The position numbers and the translations under genes are program-made. Source: Amorphoplanes digitatis (GTDB lineage Bacteria > Actinomycetota > Actinomycetes > Mycobacteriales > Micromonosporaceae). From it: a stretch of 64,000 bases of DNA. Position 1 is the stretch's first letter. Each line of letters begins with the position of its first letter. A model generated the notes under the pieces. It was not told where the DNA came from. It saw only the letters and a list, made by a program, of their open reading frames with translations, and did not search any database. Below, in pieces: positions 49,494 to 59,148 of the stretch. The stretch is from NCBI RefSeq assembly GCF_014205335.1, contig NZ_JACHNH010000001.1:1240001-1304000 (forward strand), read 5' to 3'.

Positions 49494-50525
49494 TTACTTC
49501 GCCCGGGCGGCCTCGCGGAGGGGGGCGCCGACCTCGTGCAGGTGGCGCAGTGCCTGGCGGTACGACTCCACCAGGCTTGTCGATTCGTAGGACACGCCGA
49601 TCTCGGCGCAGTACGCCTTGACGATCGGCTGTGCCTTGCGCAGGTTCGGCGTCGGCATGGCCGGGAACAGGTGGTGCTCGATCTGGTAGTTCAGGCCGCC
49701 GAGCGCCGCGTCGGTCAGCCAGCCGCCGTTGACGTTGCGGGAGGTCAGCACCTGCTTGCGCAGGTAGTCCTCGGTGCCGTCGGGGTGCGGCATGCCCTTG
49801 TGGTTCGGTGCGAACGTCATGCCCAGGTAGACGCCGAAGAGGGCCTGGTGCACCACGAGGAACGCGATCGCCTGTAGCGGGGACAGGACCAGGAACAGGG
49901 CGGTCAGGTAGCCGACCGCGTGGGTGATCAGCAGTCCGGCCTCGAGGTTGCGGCGCTTCATGTCGCCGCGGATCAGCGCCTTGACGCTTGACACCTTCAG
50001 GTCGATGCCGAGCAGGGTGAGCAGCGGGAAGAACAGCCCGGCCTGGTGGCGGGTGATGAAGCCCTTCAGCCCGCGCCGGCCCCAGGCGGACTCGGTGGCC
50101 CAGATCAGCACCTCGGGTGCGACGTCCGGGTCGAGGTCGTCGTGGTTCGGGTTGTTGTGGTGGCGGGTGTGCTTGTCCATCCACCAGCCGTAGCTCATGC
50201 CGACGGCCAGGTTGCCGGCGATGCGCCCGGCGATCTCGCCGGGCCGCTTCGTGCGGAAGACCTGCCGGTGGGCCAGGTCGTGCGCGACGAGCGCCACCTG
50301 TGCGAAGGTCACGGAGAGGAACGCGGCGACGGCGAGGGTCCACCAGGACGAGCCGACCAGGAAGAACGCCGTCCAGCCACCCACGAGCGCCAGGGAGACG
50401 GCGGTGAGCCGCACGGCGTAGTACGCGGGCTTGCGCTCGAGCAGTCCCGAGCGGGTGATCCGCCGGTTCAATTCGGCGAAGTCACTGCCGGCCGTCGATC
50501 GCGGCCGCTCCGTGGTTGTCGTCAT
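49494..50525 (-). CDS. Membrane fatty-acid desaturase
   Basis: Protein of 343 aa. Three histidine boxes: HDLAH (about residue 90), HTRHH (about 126) and QIEHHLFP (about 286). The Gln in the third box is the mark of front-end/acyl-lipid desaturases. Four main hydrophobic segments (about 45-80, 160-180, 200-225). It inserts a double bond in membrane acyl chains using a di-iron centre and an electron donor. The two-component pair diverges from it and could control it, as DesK/DesR controls desaturase in Bacillus; this is inference from position. Confidence 0.9.
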   Translation of the reverse strand: MTTTTERPRSTAGSDFAELNRRITRSGLLERKPAYYAVRLTAVSLALVGGWTAFFLVGSSWWTLAVAAFLSVTFAQVALVAHDLAHRQVFRTKRPGEIAGRIAGNLAVGMSYGWWMDKHTRHHNNPNHDDLDPDVAPEVLIWATESAWGRRGLKGFITRHQAGLFFPLLTLLGIDLKVSSVKALIRGDMKRRNLEAGLLITHAVGYLTALFLVLSPLQAIAFLVVHQALFGVYLGMTFAPNHKGMPHPDGTEDYLRKQVLTSRNVNGGWLTDAALGGLNYQIEHHLFPAMPTPNLRKAQPIVKAYCAEIGVSYESTSLVESYRQALRHLHEVGAPLREAARAK

Positions 50526-50656
50526 ACGTACAGACTCAAGGTCGGTGGCCGAATGGTCAGGAGTGCCAGATCCCCGCGGATGGTGGTGCTAGCACCCCGG
50601 TTTAGTTGATCAAGATGTGCAGGTGGCCCATCGGTGCGGCCGAGGAGAATGGGGAC

Positions 50657-51943
50657 ATGGAGACGCGATCGTGGGTCCGCGACGGCCTGCTGGCCATCGC
50701 CGGTGGCGTCTACGCGGTCGGCCTCGCGATCACCAACCTGCCGCTGCTTGTGGTCTCGGTGGTGGCGCTGGCGCTCAGCCCCGTGCCCTTCCTCGGCCTC
50801 GCCCTGCTGCCGTGGGTCACCGACCTCGTCCGGATGCGCGCCAACCTGGAGCGGCGGCTGGCCGGTCGGGCCGGGGTCGCGATCGCCTGCCCGTACCAGC
50901 CGCCGCCGGAGCGGGCGCTGCCCGGCGGCTGGAAGCGATTCCGGTGGATCGCCACCGACCCGGCCACGTGGCGCGACCTCGCGTGGCTGGTGCCGGGCGC
51001 CATCGTCGGCTTCTGCCTCGGCCTGCTCGCCGTGGCCATCCCGCTGTACGGCCTCGAGGGCATCACGCTGCTGCCGCTCTGGCTCTACCTGAGCGTCGAC
51101 TGGTACGGCTACGGCGTCTTCTGGCCGATCGCGAACTTCAGCGAGGCGATGCTCTCGATGCCGCAGGGCGTGCTGTTCATGGCGCTCGGGCTCGGCGCCG
51201 CGCCCTGGCTGCTCGAGGTCAACGCGAAGTTCGCCAAGCTCTTCCTGGCCCCGACGAAGGCCGCCGACCTGCGCCTGCGGGTGGCCCAGCTGACCGAGAC
51301 CCGGGCCGACACCGTCGACGCGCAGGCCGCCGAGCTGCGCCGGATCGAGCGGGACCTGCACGACGGCGCGCAGGCCCGGCTGGTGTCGCTGGGCATGACC
51401 ATCGGCCTGGCCGAGGAGATGATCGAGCGGAATCCGGTGGCGGCCCGCAAGCTGCTCGCCGAGGCCCGGGAGATGAGCGGCGCGGCCCTGCTGGAGCTGC
51501 GGAACCTGGTCCGCGGCATACACCCGCCGGTGCTCGCCGAGCGCGGCCTCGACGGCGCGGTCCGCGCGCTGGCGCTGAGCCTGCCGATGCCGGTGACGGT
51601 GGAGGTGGAGCTGCCGGGCCGGCCGCAGACGCCGGTCGAGTCCGCGGCCTACTTCGCCACCGCGGAGGCGCTGGCGAACGTGGTCCGGCACAGCGGCGCC
51701 CGGACGGCCGCGGTGTCGATCCGGTACTCCGAAGGCCTGCTGGCGATTACCGTCAGCGATGACGGGGTGGGCGGTGCCGAGCCGGCCCGCGGCACGGGGC
51801 TGCGGGGCATAGATCGCCGCCTGGCCGCCTTCGATGGCACGATGACGGTCTCCTCCCCGCCGAGTGGGCCGACAGTCGTGACCATGGAGTTACCGTGCGT
51901 GTTGTCCTCGCCGAAGACCTCGCCCTCCTCAGGGACGGTCTGA
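50657..51943 (+). CDS. NarL-type sensor histidine kinase (DesK-like)
   Basis: Protein of 428 aa from ATG 50657 (GAGGAG upstream). About six membrane segments in the first 190 residues with a sensor-like loop, then HisKA_3 with His in LRRIERDLHDGAQARLV (about residue 240), N box AEALANVVRHS and G box DDGVGGA. The response regulator overlaps its end by 49 bases. It is divergent from the desaturase gene. The membrane region is like the putative sensor domain of actinobacterial kinases. Confidence 0.9.
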   Translation: METRSWVRDGLLAIAGGVYAVGLAITNLPLLVVSVVALALSPVPFLGLALLPWVTDLVRMRANLERRLAGRAGVAIACPYQPPPERALPGGWKRFRWIATDPATWRDLAWLVPGAIVGFCLGLLAVAIPLYGLEGITLLPLWLYLSVDWYGYGVFWPIANFSEAMLSMPQGVLFMALGLGAAPWLLEVNAKFAKLFLAPTKAADLRLRVAQLTETRADTVDAQAAELRRIERDLHDGAQARLVSLGMTIGLAEEMIERNPVAARKLLAEAREMSGAALLELRNLVRGIHPPVLAERGLDGAVRALALSLPMPVTVEVELPGRPQTPVESAAYFATAEALANVVRHSGARTAAVSIRYSEGLLAITVSDDGVGGAEPARGTGLRGIDRRLAAFDGTMTVSSPPSGPTVVTMELPCVLSSPKTSPSSGTV

Positions 51944-52530
51944 CCCGGCTGCTCGAGGCGTTCGAGTTCGAGGTCGTCGAGGCCGTGGACAACGGCCCGG
52001 CGCTGCTGCCGGCCCTGATCAAGCACCGCCCCGACGTCGCCGTTGTCGACGTGCGGCTGCCGCCGACCTTCACCGACGAGGGACTCCAGGCGGCGATCGC
52101 GGCCCGCACCGAGGTGCCCGGCCTTCCGATCCTGGTCCTTTCGCAGCACGTCGAGCCGCTGTACGCCCGGGAGCTGCTGAGCGACCGCAACGGCGGCGTC
52201 GGCTACCTGCTCAAGGACCGGATCTCGAACGTTGCGCAGTTCATCGACGCGGTCCGCCGGGTAGCAGACGGCGGCACGGCGATGGATCCGGAGGTGGTCT
52301 CGCAGCTGCTCGCCCGCCGGGAGCCGCTGGCGGTGCTGACCGCCCGCGAACGCGAGGTGCTCGGCGAGATGGCCGAGGGCCGGTCGAACGCGGCGATCGC
52401 GGCGAAGCTCTTCGTCACGGAGAAGGCCGTCAGCAAGCACATCAACAACATCTTCACCAAGCTGGGCATGCCGCCGTCGGACGACGACAACCGGCGCGTG
52501 CTCGCCGTACTGACCTACCTCAACGGCTGA
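51895..52530 (+). CDS. NarL/LuxR-family response regulator
   Basis: Protein of 211 aa from GTG 51895. Receiver with AEDL pocket, phospho-Asp in VAVVDVRLPP (about residue 53) and Lys in YLLKDRI; LuxR HTH TAREREVLGEMAEGRSNAAI and EKAVSKHINNIFTKLG. Same layout as the regulator at 43721, to which it is a recognisable paralogue. Unusually long overlap (49 bases) with the kinase gene. Confidence 0.93.
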   Translation: MRVVLAEDLALLRDGLTRLLEAFEFEVVEAVDNGPALLPALIKHRPDVAVVDVRLPPTFTDEGLQAAIAARTEVPGLPILVLSQHVEPLYARELLSDRNGGVGYLLKDRISNVAQFIDAVRRVADGGTAMDPEVVSQLLARREPLAVLTAREREVLGEMAEGRSNAAIAAKLFVTEKAVSKHINNIFTKLGMPPSDDDNRRVLAVLTYLNG

Positions 52531-52617
52531 GCGAGCGCGGTCACACCGCGCCGTTCGTCACAGCCCGGAACGCCTGTTTGCCGCCCAGTCGTGACGCCCG
52601 GAATGAAGTATCGGGGT

Positions 52618-53202
52618 ATGGAAACCGCTTCACAGCCGCTCGCCGTGACCGTCGCGATCACCCGCAAGGCCGATCCGTCGCGCAACTCGGAGATGCTGGC
52701 GTGGGTCCGCGCGGGGACGACCCTGGCCGAGGACTTCCCCGGCTTCCTCGGGGTGGGCTGGATGCGGCCGGTGCTCGGCTCGACCGAGTGGCACATGCTG
52801 TACCGCTTCGCCGACGCCGACGCGCTGCACGCCTGGGAGGAGTCGCCGCAGCGGCGGTGGTGGCTGTCGTCGGCGCAGGGCATGGTCGAGCACACCCGGG
52901 TCGAGCGGCGCACGGGCATCGAGGGCTGGTTCGACCCGCCGCGGGAGCACTCGGTGTCGGATCTCACCCCGGCGGCGCCGCCGCGCTGGAAGCAGGCGGT
53001 GACGATCTGGCTCGGCTTCTTCCCGGTCAGCCTGCTGGCGACGGTGACGCTGGGGCACCTGATCGCCGGGCAGAACGCTGTGGTGCGCACGCTGGTGACC
53101 ACGCTGTGTCTGACGCCACTCATGGCATATCTGGTGTTGCCACAGGTGACGAAGATGCTGCAGTGGTGGTTGCAGGGTCAGCCCCCGCCCTGGCGGCGCT
53201 AG
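52618..53202 (+). CDS. Antibiotic-biosynthesis-monooxygenase-like membrane protein
   Basis: Protein of 194 aa from ATG 52618; GTG 52591 and ATG 52603 are alternatives. Residues 1-100 form an ABM-like ferredoxin fold (VTVAITRKADPSRNSEMLAWV, LYRFADADALHAWEESPQRRWW). Two membrane helices follow at about 130-150 and 160-180. Related two-part proteins occur widely in actinobacteria with unknown function; the catalytic idea of the ABM family should not be assumed. Confidence 0.75.
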   Translation: METASQPLAVTVAITRKADPSRNSEMLAWVRAGTTLAEDFPGFLGVGWMRPVLGSTEWHMLYRFADADALHAWEESPQRRWWLSSAQGMVEHTRVERRTGIEGWFDPPREHSVSDLTPAAPPRWKQAVTIWLGFFPVSLLATVTLGHLIAGQNAVVRTLVTTLCLTPLMAYLVLPQVTKMLQWWLQGQPPPWRR

Positions 53203-53288
53203 GCGGCGTGGCCGCTCCTCAACATCTCCTCTGAATTCTTCAGGTGACCCCTCCGGCACCCGATGGAGTCCGGCGAGGAGGCAATCAG

Positions 53289-55127
53289 ATGCGGCTGCGT
53301 AACTGGATCGCTGTGGTCACCAGCGTACTACTGCTGGTGACGGTCGGCATCGTCGGTGTTTTGGTGAACCGCTCGGCACTTCGTGCTGCCGACACGGTGC
53401 ACCGCACCGACACGCATGCCCTCGCCAAGAACAACGCCACCCTGGCCGGGCAGATGCAGCTGCTCTCCGCCAAGGAGCTCAAGGCCTTCGCCGACGCGCA
53501 CAGCTTCGACCTCGGCGTCGGCAGCGAGAAGGACCTGAAGGCCCTCGAGGGCTACGTGGCGAAGTCCGGCTTCAGGTACGGGGCCGCGATCACCTCTCTC
53601 GACGGCACCGTCCTGAACGCCACCCGGACCCACGTGCTGCCCGCGCCGACCGACGCCGGCTACGAGCCGATGCGCAAGGCGCTGCAGAGCGCCAAGCCGG
53701 GCTTCTCCTCGGTCATGCTCGTCAAGGACTCCGCCGACGTCAGCTCCGGCGCTACCGTCGCGGTCATGGCGTACGCGGTGCCGATCCAGGTCGCCGGGGC
53801 GCCGCGGGCGATCCTCATCGGCTACACCGAGATCGCATCCGGGACCCTGCAGAACTACACCGTGCGGCTGCGGGCGGCGGGCAGCCTCACCACCTTCGTC
53901 GACTCCACCGGGCGCGTCGGCCCCACCAGCGATGCCGACAAGATCGGCACTGTGGTGCACCCCACGGTCGTCTCGGCGGTCCAGCGGATCACCAACGGGT
54001 TCGAGTTCGTCGAGTACAGGGTCGGCAAGACCGACATGATCTCCGTCGTAGTCAGGGACGAGGCGCTGCCGGGCGGCTGGGCGTACATCCGCACGCAGAC
54101 CATGGCCTCCTTCGACGGCCCGGTGCACTCCCGCAGCCAGAACATCAACCTGACGCTGCTCGCCATGCTCATCATCGGCGCCGTCGGCATCTCGCTGCTC
54201 GGGTACCGCACCCAGGTGCAGCGCCGCCGGGCGGACGAGCGGTTCCAGGCACTGTTCCAGCACGCGCCCGACATGGTGGCCGTGCTCGACGCCGAGGGCC
54301 GGGTCGCCTACTCCAGCCCCAGCGCCGCGTCCCTGCTGCACTTCCCGGCCGGCTCGCTACAGGGCTCGACCGTGTTCGCGCTGGTGCACGCCGAGGACCG
54401 CCCGCGGATGGTGGAGGCCTTCGCCAAGCTGGTCACCGAGCGTGATGGCGTGCTGCGGCTGCAGACCCGGATCCTGAACGCGACGGGGCAGGCCACCTGG
54501 TTCGACTTCACCGCGTCCAACCAGATGCACAACCCCTCGCTGGCGGGCATCGTCATCAACGCCCGCGACATCTCCGAGAACCGGGCGTTCCAGGAGCGGC
54601 TGCACCACGAGGCCACCCACGACGCGCTGACCGGGCTGCCGAACCGGCGCCGGATGCAGGACGCGCTGGGCTCCTCGCTGCAGGGCGACGCGGTGGCCGT
54701 GTTCTTCGTCGACCTCGACGGGTTCAAGCCGGTGAACGACGCGCACGGGCACGAGGCCGGCGACGAGTTGCTGCGCCAGGTCGCGGACCGGCTCAGCACC
54801 TGCGTCCGCGAGGGCGACGTGCTGGCCCGGGTCGGCGGCGACGAGTTCGTCGTGCTGATGCCCGGCATCACCTTGCAGTCCGACGCCGACGCGATGAGCA
54901 GCCGGGTGCGGACCGCCATCGAACGGCCGTTCCTGGTGTTCGGCAACGAGGTGACCATCGGCGCGAGCGTCGGCGTGCACCTGGCGACGCCGAGCGACGA
55001 CCCGGACCAGGCGCTGCGCGCCGCCGACCACGCGATGTACGCGGTCAAGCACCTCGGCGGCGGCCGTCGCGCGGCCAACGATCAGCATGAGCCGGCCCGG
55101 GTAGGACGCCACCGCGCCGAGGCCTGA
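53289..55127 (+). CDS. Membrane sensor diguanylate cyclase (Cache-PAS-GGDEF)
   Basis: Protein of 612 aa from ATG 53289 (GAGGAGG upstream). One membrane helix at about 8-27, an extracellular Cache-like sensor region to about 285, a second helix at about 290-312, a PAS domain about 325-445 and a GGDEF domain with GGDEF at residues 516-520 and PNRRRMQD earlier. No EAL domain, so a synthase of cyclic di-GMP only. The second such signalling protein in the window. Confidence 0.92.
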   Translation: MRLRNWIAVVTSVLLLVTVGIVGVLVNRSALRAADTVHRTDTHALAKNNATLAGQMQLLSAKELKAFADAHSFDLGVGSEKDLKALEGYVAKSGFRYGAAITSLDGTVLNATRTHVLPAPTDAGYEPMRKALQSAKPGFSSVMLVKDSADVSSGATVAVMAYAVPIQVAGAPRAILIGYTEIASGTLQNYTVRLRAAGSLTTFVDSTGRVGPTSDADKIGTVVHPTVVSAVQRITNGFEFVEYRVGKTDMISVVVRDEALPGGWAYIRTQTMASFDGPVHSRSQNINLTLLAMLIIGAVGISLLGYRTQVQRRRADERFQALFQHAPDMVAVLDAEGRVAYSSPSAASLLHFPAGSLQGSTVFALVHAEDRPRMVEAFAKLVTERDGVLRLQTRILNATGQATWFDFTASNQMHNPSLAGIVINARDISENRAFQERLHHEATHDALTGLPNRRRMQDALGSSLQGDAVAVFFVDLDGFKPVNDAHGHEAGDELLRQVADRLSTCVREGDVLARVGGDEFVVLMPGITLQSDADAMSSRVRTAIERPFLVFGNEVTIGASVGVHLATPSDDPDQALRAADHAMYAVKHLGGGRRAANDQHEPARVGRHRAEA

Positions 55128-55144
55128 ACCGTTAGGTTGAGTCC

Positions 55145-56104
55145 ATGGCCACCAAGCCGCCCGCGATCGAGGTCGCCGCGGGGGAGCACACCGTCCGGGT
55201 CTCCAACCCGGACCGGGTGTACTTCCCGGAGCTCAAGCTGACCAAGCTCGACCTGGTCAACTACTACCTGAGCGTCGGCGACGGCATCGTCCGGGCGCTG
55301 CGCGAGCGGCCCTGCATGCTGCACCGGTTCCCCGACGGCCTGGCGGGCGACAAGGTGCACCAGAAGCGAGTGCCGCACGGCGCGCCACCGTGGCTGCAAA
55401 CGGTCCGGGTGGAGTTCCCCCGGTACGGCCGGCACGCCAACGAGCTGTGCGTGACCCAGCTCGGCGAGGTCATCTGGGCGGTGCAGATGTCCACGGTCGA
55501 GTTCCACCCGTGGAACTCGCGCCGCGCCGACACCGAGAAGCCCGACGAGTGGCGCATCGACCTGGACCCGATGCCCGAGTGCGGGTTCGACACCGTGCGC
55601 CGGGTGGCGCACGTCGCGCACGAGGTGCTCGACGAGCTCGGCATCACCGGCTATCCGAAGACCTCCGGCGGCCGCGGCCTGCACATCTACGTCCGCATCG
55701 CGCCCGAGCACGGCTTCGGCGACGTCCGCCGGGCGGCGCTGGCCTTCGCCCGCGAGGTCGAGCGGCGCTCGCCCCGGGACGTGACGACGACGTGGTGGCG
55801 CAAGGACCGCGACCCCGAGGCGCTGTTCGTCGACTACAACCAGAACGCCCGCGACCACACCATCGCGAGCGCGTACTCGGTGCGGGGCAACCAGCGCGGC
55901 ACGGTCTCCACGCCGATCCGCTGGGACGAGATCGATGCCGTGCGGCCGGACGACCTGACCCTGCTGACCGTGCCGGCCCGCTTCGCCGAACTGGGCGATC
56001 TGCACGCGGGCATCGACGACACCGCCTTCGATCTGGCCCCGCTGCTGCAATGGGCGGAGCGCGACGAGCGGGCCGGTCTGGCGGGCCCCGCCGACGTGGA
56101 GTAG
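55145..56104 (+). CDS. Stand-alone LigD-type polymerase/primase (PolDom)
   Basis: Protein of 319 aa matching the polymerase module of bacterial LigD used in non-homologous end joining. It has the metal-binding DLD in WRIDLDPMPE (about residue 138), SGGRGLHIYVR (nucleotide binding) and the third acidic motif FVDYNQNARDHTI. The N-terminus SNPDRVYFPELKLTKLDLVNYY is typical. No ligase or nuclease module is fused and no ku gene is adjacent, as in the stand-alone PrimPol-like proteins of mycobacteria. Confidence 0.92.
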   Translation: MATKPPAIEVAAGEHTVRVSNPDRVYFPELKLTKLDLVNYYLSVGDGIVRALRERPCMLHRFPDGLAGDKVHQKRVPHGAPPWLQTVRVEFPRYGRHANELCVTQLGEVIWAVQMSTVEFHPWNSRRADTEKPDEWRIDLDPMPECGFDTVRRVAHVAHEVLDELGITGYPKTSGGRGLHIYVRIAPEHGFGDVRRAALAFAREVERRSPRDVTTTWWRKDRDPEALFVDYNQNARDHTIASAYSVRGNQRGTVSTPIRWDEIDAVRPDDLTLLTVPARFAELGDLHAGIDDTAFDLAPLLQWAERDERAGLAGPADVE

Positions 56105-56154
56105 CCGCCCGATGGGGGCGCCGGGTGGCCGCCGTAGCCGCTCAGTGACAGCAT

Positions 56155-56928
56155 GTGTCAATGCGCTTCGGCCCCCACGAAACCCCGAGCGACCGACCGT
56201 CCTGGTTCGAGCCGGCTGAGCCGGCGGCCCCGCCGCGGCGTCCCGCCCTGACGGCGAGCGCCGAGCCGAGCCGGATAGCCGAGTGGGCCGCGGCCCGCTG
56301 CGACGAGATCGTCGGCGACATCCGGGGTGGACTCTGGCGGTTCACCGAGGGCGTCGCCGATGTGCTCTTCCCCGGCATCGGGCCGGCGGTCGGCAGCGCC
56401 CGGCGGGCCACCAAGTGGGGACCCACCCTGGTCGGGCTCAACGACGGACGCGGGTCCGATGTCAAGATCGGCCTGATCGGCTCGGAGAACCTCGGGCTCT
56501 GGGCGGTCCTGCGCTGCCGGCTCGGGCAGTCGGATCACGGCCCGCGCCCCGGCTGGTGTGCCGACCTGCCCCTCGGCCCGCTCGGCGCCGAGGGCATCCG
56601 CGCCGGTGCCGTGACGATCAGCGCGATCGAGGACGTCAAGCCCGCCGACGTCGCGCCCCTGCTGCTCGCCGAGCCCGCCGTCGGCGCCGAGACCCGGCTG
56701 CTGCTCCGCGTCGACGTGCCCGGTCGCTCGGGCGTGGTCGCCGTCGACGCCGGCGACGGAGTCTGGCAGCGCCGAATCTTCTTCACGCTCCTGCACCCGG
56801 CCCGCCGCGGCGCCGGCCACCACGAGACGTACCGGGTGGTCTGCCCGGTGTGCGGCCGCCGCCGGCTCGCGCAGTTCCGCGGCTTCGACGTCTGTTCGGA
56901 CTGTGGCTGGCTGCACACCCAGCCCTGA
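56155..56928 (+). CDS. Conserved-looking protein with C-terminal zinc ribbon
   Basis: Protein of 257 aa from GTG 56155 (ATG 56161 next). Residues about 85-210 form a beta-rich domain with no motif I know. The last 30 residues are CPVCGRRRLAQFRGFDVCSDCGW, two CxxC pairs that should bind zinc, like the CPCC/zinc-ribbon family. The first 40 residues are Pro-rich. No function assigned. It is between the polymerase gene and an MMPL gene without overlap. Confidence 0.65.
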   Translation: MSMRFGPHETPSDRPSWFEPAEPAAPPRRPALTASAEPSRIAEWAAARCDEIVGDIRGGLWRFTEGVADVLFPGIGPAVGSARRATKWGPTLVGLNDGRGSDVKIGLIGSENLGLWAVLRCRLGQSDHGPRPGWCADLPLGPLGAEGIRAGAVTISAIEDVKPADVAPLLLAEPAVGAETRLLLRVDVPGRSGVVAVDAGDGVWQRRIFFTLLHPARRGAGHHETYRVVCPVCGRRRLAQFRGFDVCSDCGWLHTQP

Positions 56929-57060
56929 CCGGCCTGGTCGAACGTCCGGTATCGACCCTGAGATACCCCTGAGATACCCCGGACGGTCGACAATCCGCTT
57001 TCGGTGCGCCACCCGTACGGCCTACGCTCCCGAGGGTCGGGCGACCTGGGGGGACGCGAG

Positions 57061-59148
57061 ATGGCTTGGCTGGTGTGCGGACGATGGACGAAGTGGGTCG
57101 TGCTCGGCCTCTGGGTGGTCGTGCTCGCCGTCGCGGGCCCGCTGGCCGGGAAGCTGACCGGCGTCGAGAAGAACGACAACTCCGCCTGGCTGCCCGGTAA
57201 CGCCGAGGCCACAAAGGTCTCGGAACTCCAGAAGCGGTTCCAGCCCGACGACATCGCCCCGGCGGTCATCGTCTACGAACGCACCGGCGGCATCACGCCG
57301 GCCGACACGGCGAAGGCCACTCAGGACGCCGCCGCGATGCGGCAGGTCGACGGGGTGAGCGGGGACGTCATCGGCCCGCTGCCCGCCAAGGACGGCCAGG
57401 CACTGCAAACCCTGGTTCCGATCAAGGTCGACGCCGAGGGCTGGGAGAAGATCGTCGACGTCGTCGACGATCTGCGTGCCGCGACGGGCACGCCGGCCGA
57501 CGGGATGAATATCCAGTTCGCCGGGCCGGCGGCCAACGCCGCCGACAGCGCCGAGGCGTTCGAGGGCATCGACAGCACGCTGCTGTACACCACGCTGGTG
57601 ATCGTCGCGGTCATCCTGCTGATCACCTACCGCAGCCCCGTCCTGTGGCTGTTGCCGATCATCAGCGCCGGCGTCGCGCTCACCACCGCGCAGGCCGTCA
57701 TCTACCTGCTGGCCAAGCACGCCGGGCTGGTGGTCAACGCGCAGAGCGCCGGCATCCTGACGGTGCTCGTCTTCGGCGCGGGCACCGACTACGCCCTGCT
57801 GCTCGTCGCCCGCTACCGCGAGGAGCTGCGCCGCCACGAGGATCGCCACGAGGCGATGGCGCTCGCCCTGCACCGGGCCGGTCCGGCCATCATCGCCAGC
57901 GCCGCGACGGTCGCCGTCGGCATGTCCTGCCTGACGCTGGCCGAGGTGAACGCGACGAGCGGCCTCGGCCCGGTCGCCGCGATCGGCGTCGTGGTCGGCC
58001 TACTCGCCATGATCACCCTGCTGCCCGCGATGCTCGTCATCTTCGGACGCTGGCTCTTCTGGCCGGTACGCCCAAAGGCCGGCTCGGTCGAGCCGACCGC
58101 CAACGGCGTCTACGCCCGCCTCGGCGACCGCATCGCCCGCCGGCCGCGTGCCGTCTGGATCGGCACCGCGGCCGCGCTCGGCGTCATGTCCCTCGGCCTG
58201 TTCCAGCTGGACGCCAGCGGCCTCTCGCAGGCCGACCAGTTCACCAGCAAGACGTCGGCGGTGGTCGGCGAGGAGACGCTCGCCCGGCACTTCCCGGCCG
58301 GGCAGGGCCAGCCGATCGTGGTGATCGGGGATGCCGCGTCGGCGCCGGCCATCCGGTCGGCGGTCGCCGCCACGCCCGGCATCAGCGAGGCCGGCGAGCC
58401 CGTGATCAAGGGCGACCTGGCGCTGATCGAGGGCATTCTCACCGCCGCACCGGACAGCGACGCGGCGATGGACACCATCGAACGGGTCCGCGACGCGGTG
58501 CATCCGGTCGGCGACGCGCAGGTCGGTGGCCTGACCGCGATGACGCTGGACATTCACAACGCCAACGACCGCGACAACCGGGTGATCATTCCGCTGGTCC
58601 TGCTCGTCGTGCTGGTGATCCTCGGCCTGCTGCTGCGCGCGATCGTCGCGCCGATCGTGCTGATCGCCACCGTCGTGCTGTCCTTCGGCGCCGCCCTCGG
58701 CGTCAGCGCGCTGGCCTTCCGGCACCTCTTCGGCTTCGCCGGCGAGGACAGCGCGTTCCCGCTCTTCGTCTTCGTCTTCCTGGTCGCCCTCGGCATCGAC
58801 TACAACATCTTCCTGATGACCCGGGTACGCGAGGAGGCGCATCAGCACGGCACCCGCCGCGGCGCCCTGATCGGCCTGGCCGCGACCGGCGGTGTGATCA
58901 CCTCGGCGGGCCTGGTGCTGGCCGGGACGTTCGCGGCGCTCGGCAGCCTGCCGCTCGTGGCGTTCGCGGAGATCGGCTTCGCGGTCGCGTTCGGCGTCCT
59001 GCTCGACACCCTGGTCGTGCGTTCGGTGCTGGTGACGGCGCTGAACCTGGACCTGGGCCGGTGGATGTGGTGGCCGAGCAAGCTGACGAAGGTCCGCGAC
59101 GAGCCGACCCCGGCCGAGCCCGACCGCGACCTCGAAACGGTCGCCTAG
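57061..59148 (+). CDS. MMPL-family RND transporter
   Basis: Protein of 695 aa from ATG 57061, with GGGGGG nine bases upstream. Two halves, each one membrane helix, an extracytoplasmic domain and five further helices; about 12 helices in all. GAGTDYALLLVARYREELRRHE (split by the helix; GTDYALLL) and the second-half GIDYNIFLMTRVREEA are the paired signature motifs with the proton-relay Asp-Tyr. Members export lipids or drugs. Its stop overlaps the stop of the convergent lipoprotein gene (CTAG). Confidence 0.93.
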   Translation: MAWLVCGRWTKWVVLGLWVVVLAVAGPLAGKLTGVEKNDNSAWLPGNAEATKVSELQKRFQPDDIAPAVIVYERTGGITPADTAKATQDAAAMRQVDGVSGDVIGPLPAKDGQALQTLVPIKVDAEGWEKIVDVVDDLRAATGTPADGMNIQFAGPAANAADSAEAFEGIDSTLLYTTLVIVAVILLITYRSPVLWLLPIISAGVALTTAQAVIYLLAKHAGLVVNAQSAGILTVLVFGAGTDYALLLVARYREELRRHEDRHEAMALALHRAGPAIIASAATVAVGMSCLTLAEVNATSGLGPVAAIGVVVGLLAMITLLPAMLVIFGRWLFWPVRPKAGSVEPTANGVYARLGDRIARRPRAVWIGTAAALGVMSLGLFQLDASGLSQADQFTSKTSAVVGEETLARHFPAGQGQPIVVIGDAASAPAIRSAVAATPGISEAGEPVIKGDLALIEGILTAAPDSDAAMDTIERVRDAVHPVGDAQVGGLTAMTLDIHNANDRDNRVIIPLVLLVVLVILGLLLRAIVAPIVLIATVVLSFGAALGVSALAFRHLFGFAGEDSAFPLFVFVFLVALGIDYNIFLMTRVREEAHQHGTRRGALIGLAATGGVITSAGLVLAGTFAALGSLPLVAFAEIGFAVAFGVLLDTLVVRSVLVTALNLDLGRWMWWPSKLTKVRDEPTPAEPDRDLETVA

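Noticed and set aside
53289..55127. EAL domain in the second GGDEF protein
   Set aside because: The protein ends about 40 residues after the GGDEF fold; no EAL, DDFG or K-catalytic motifs.
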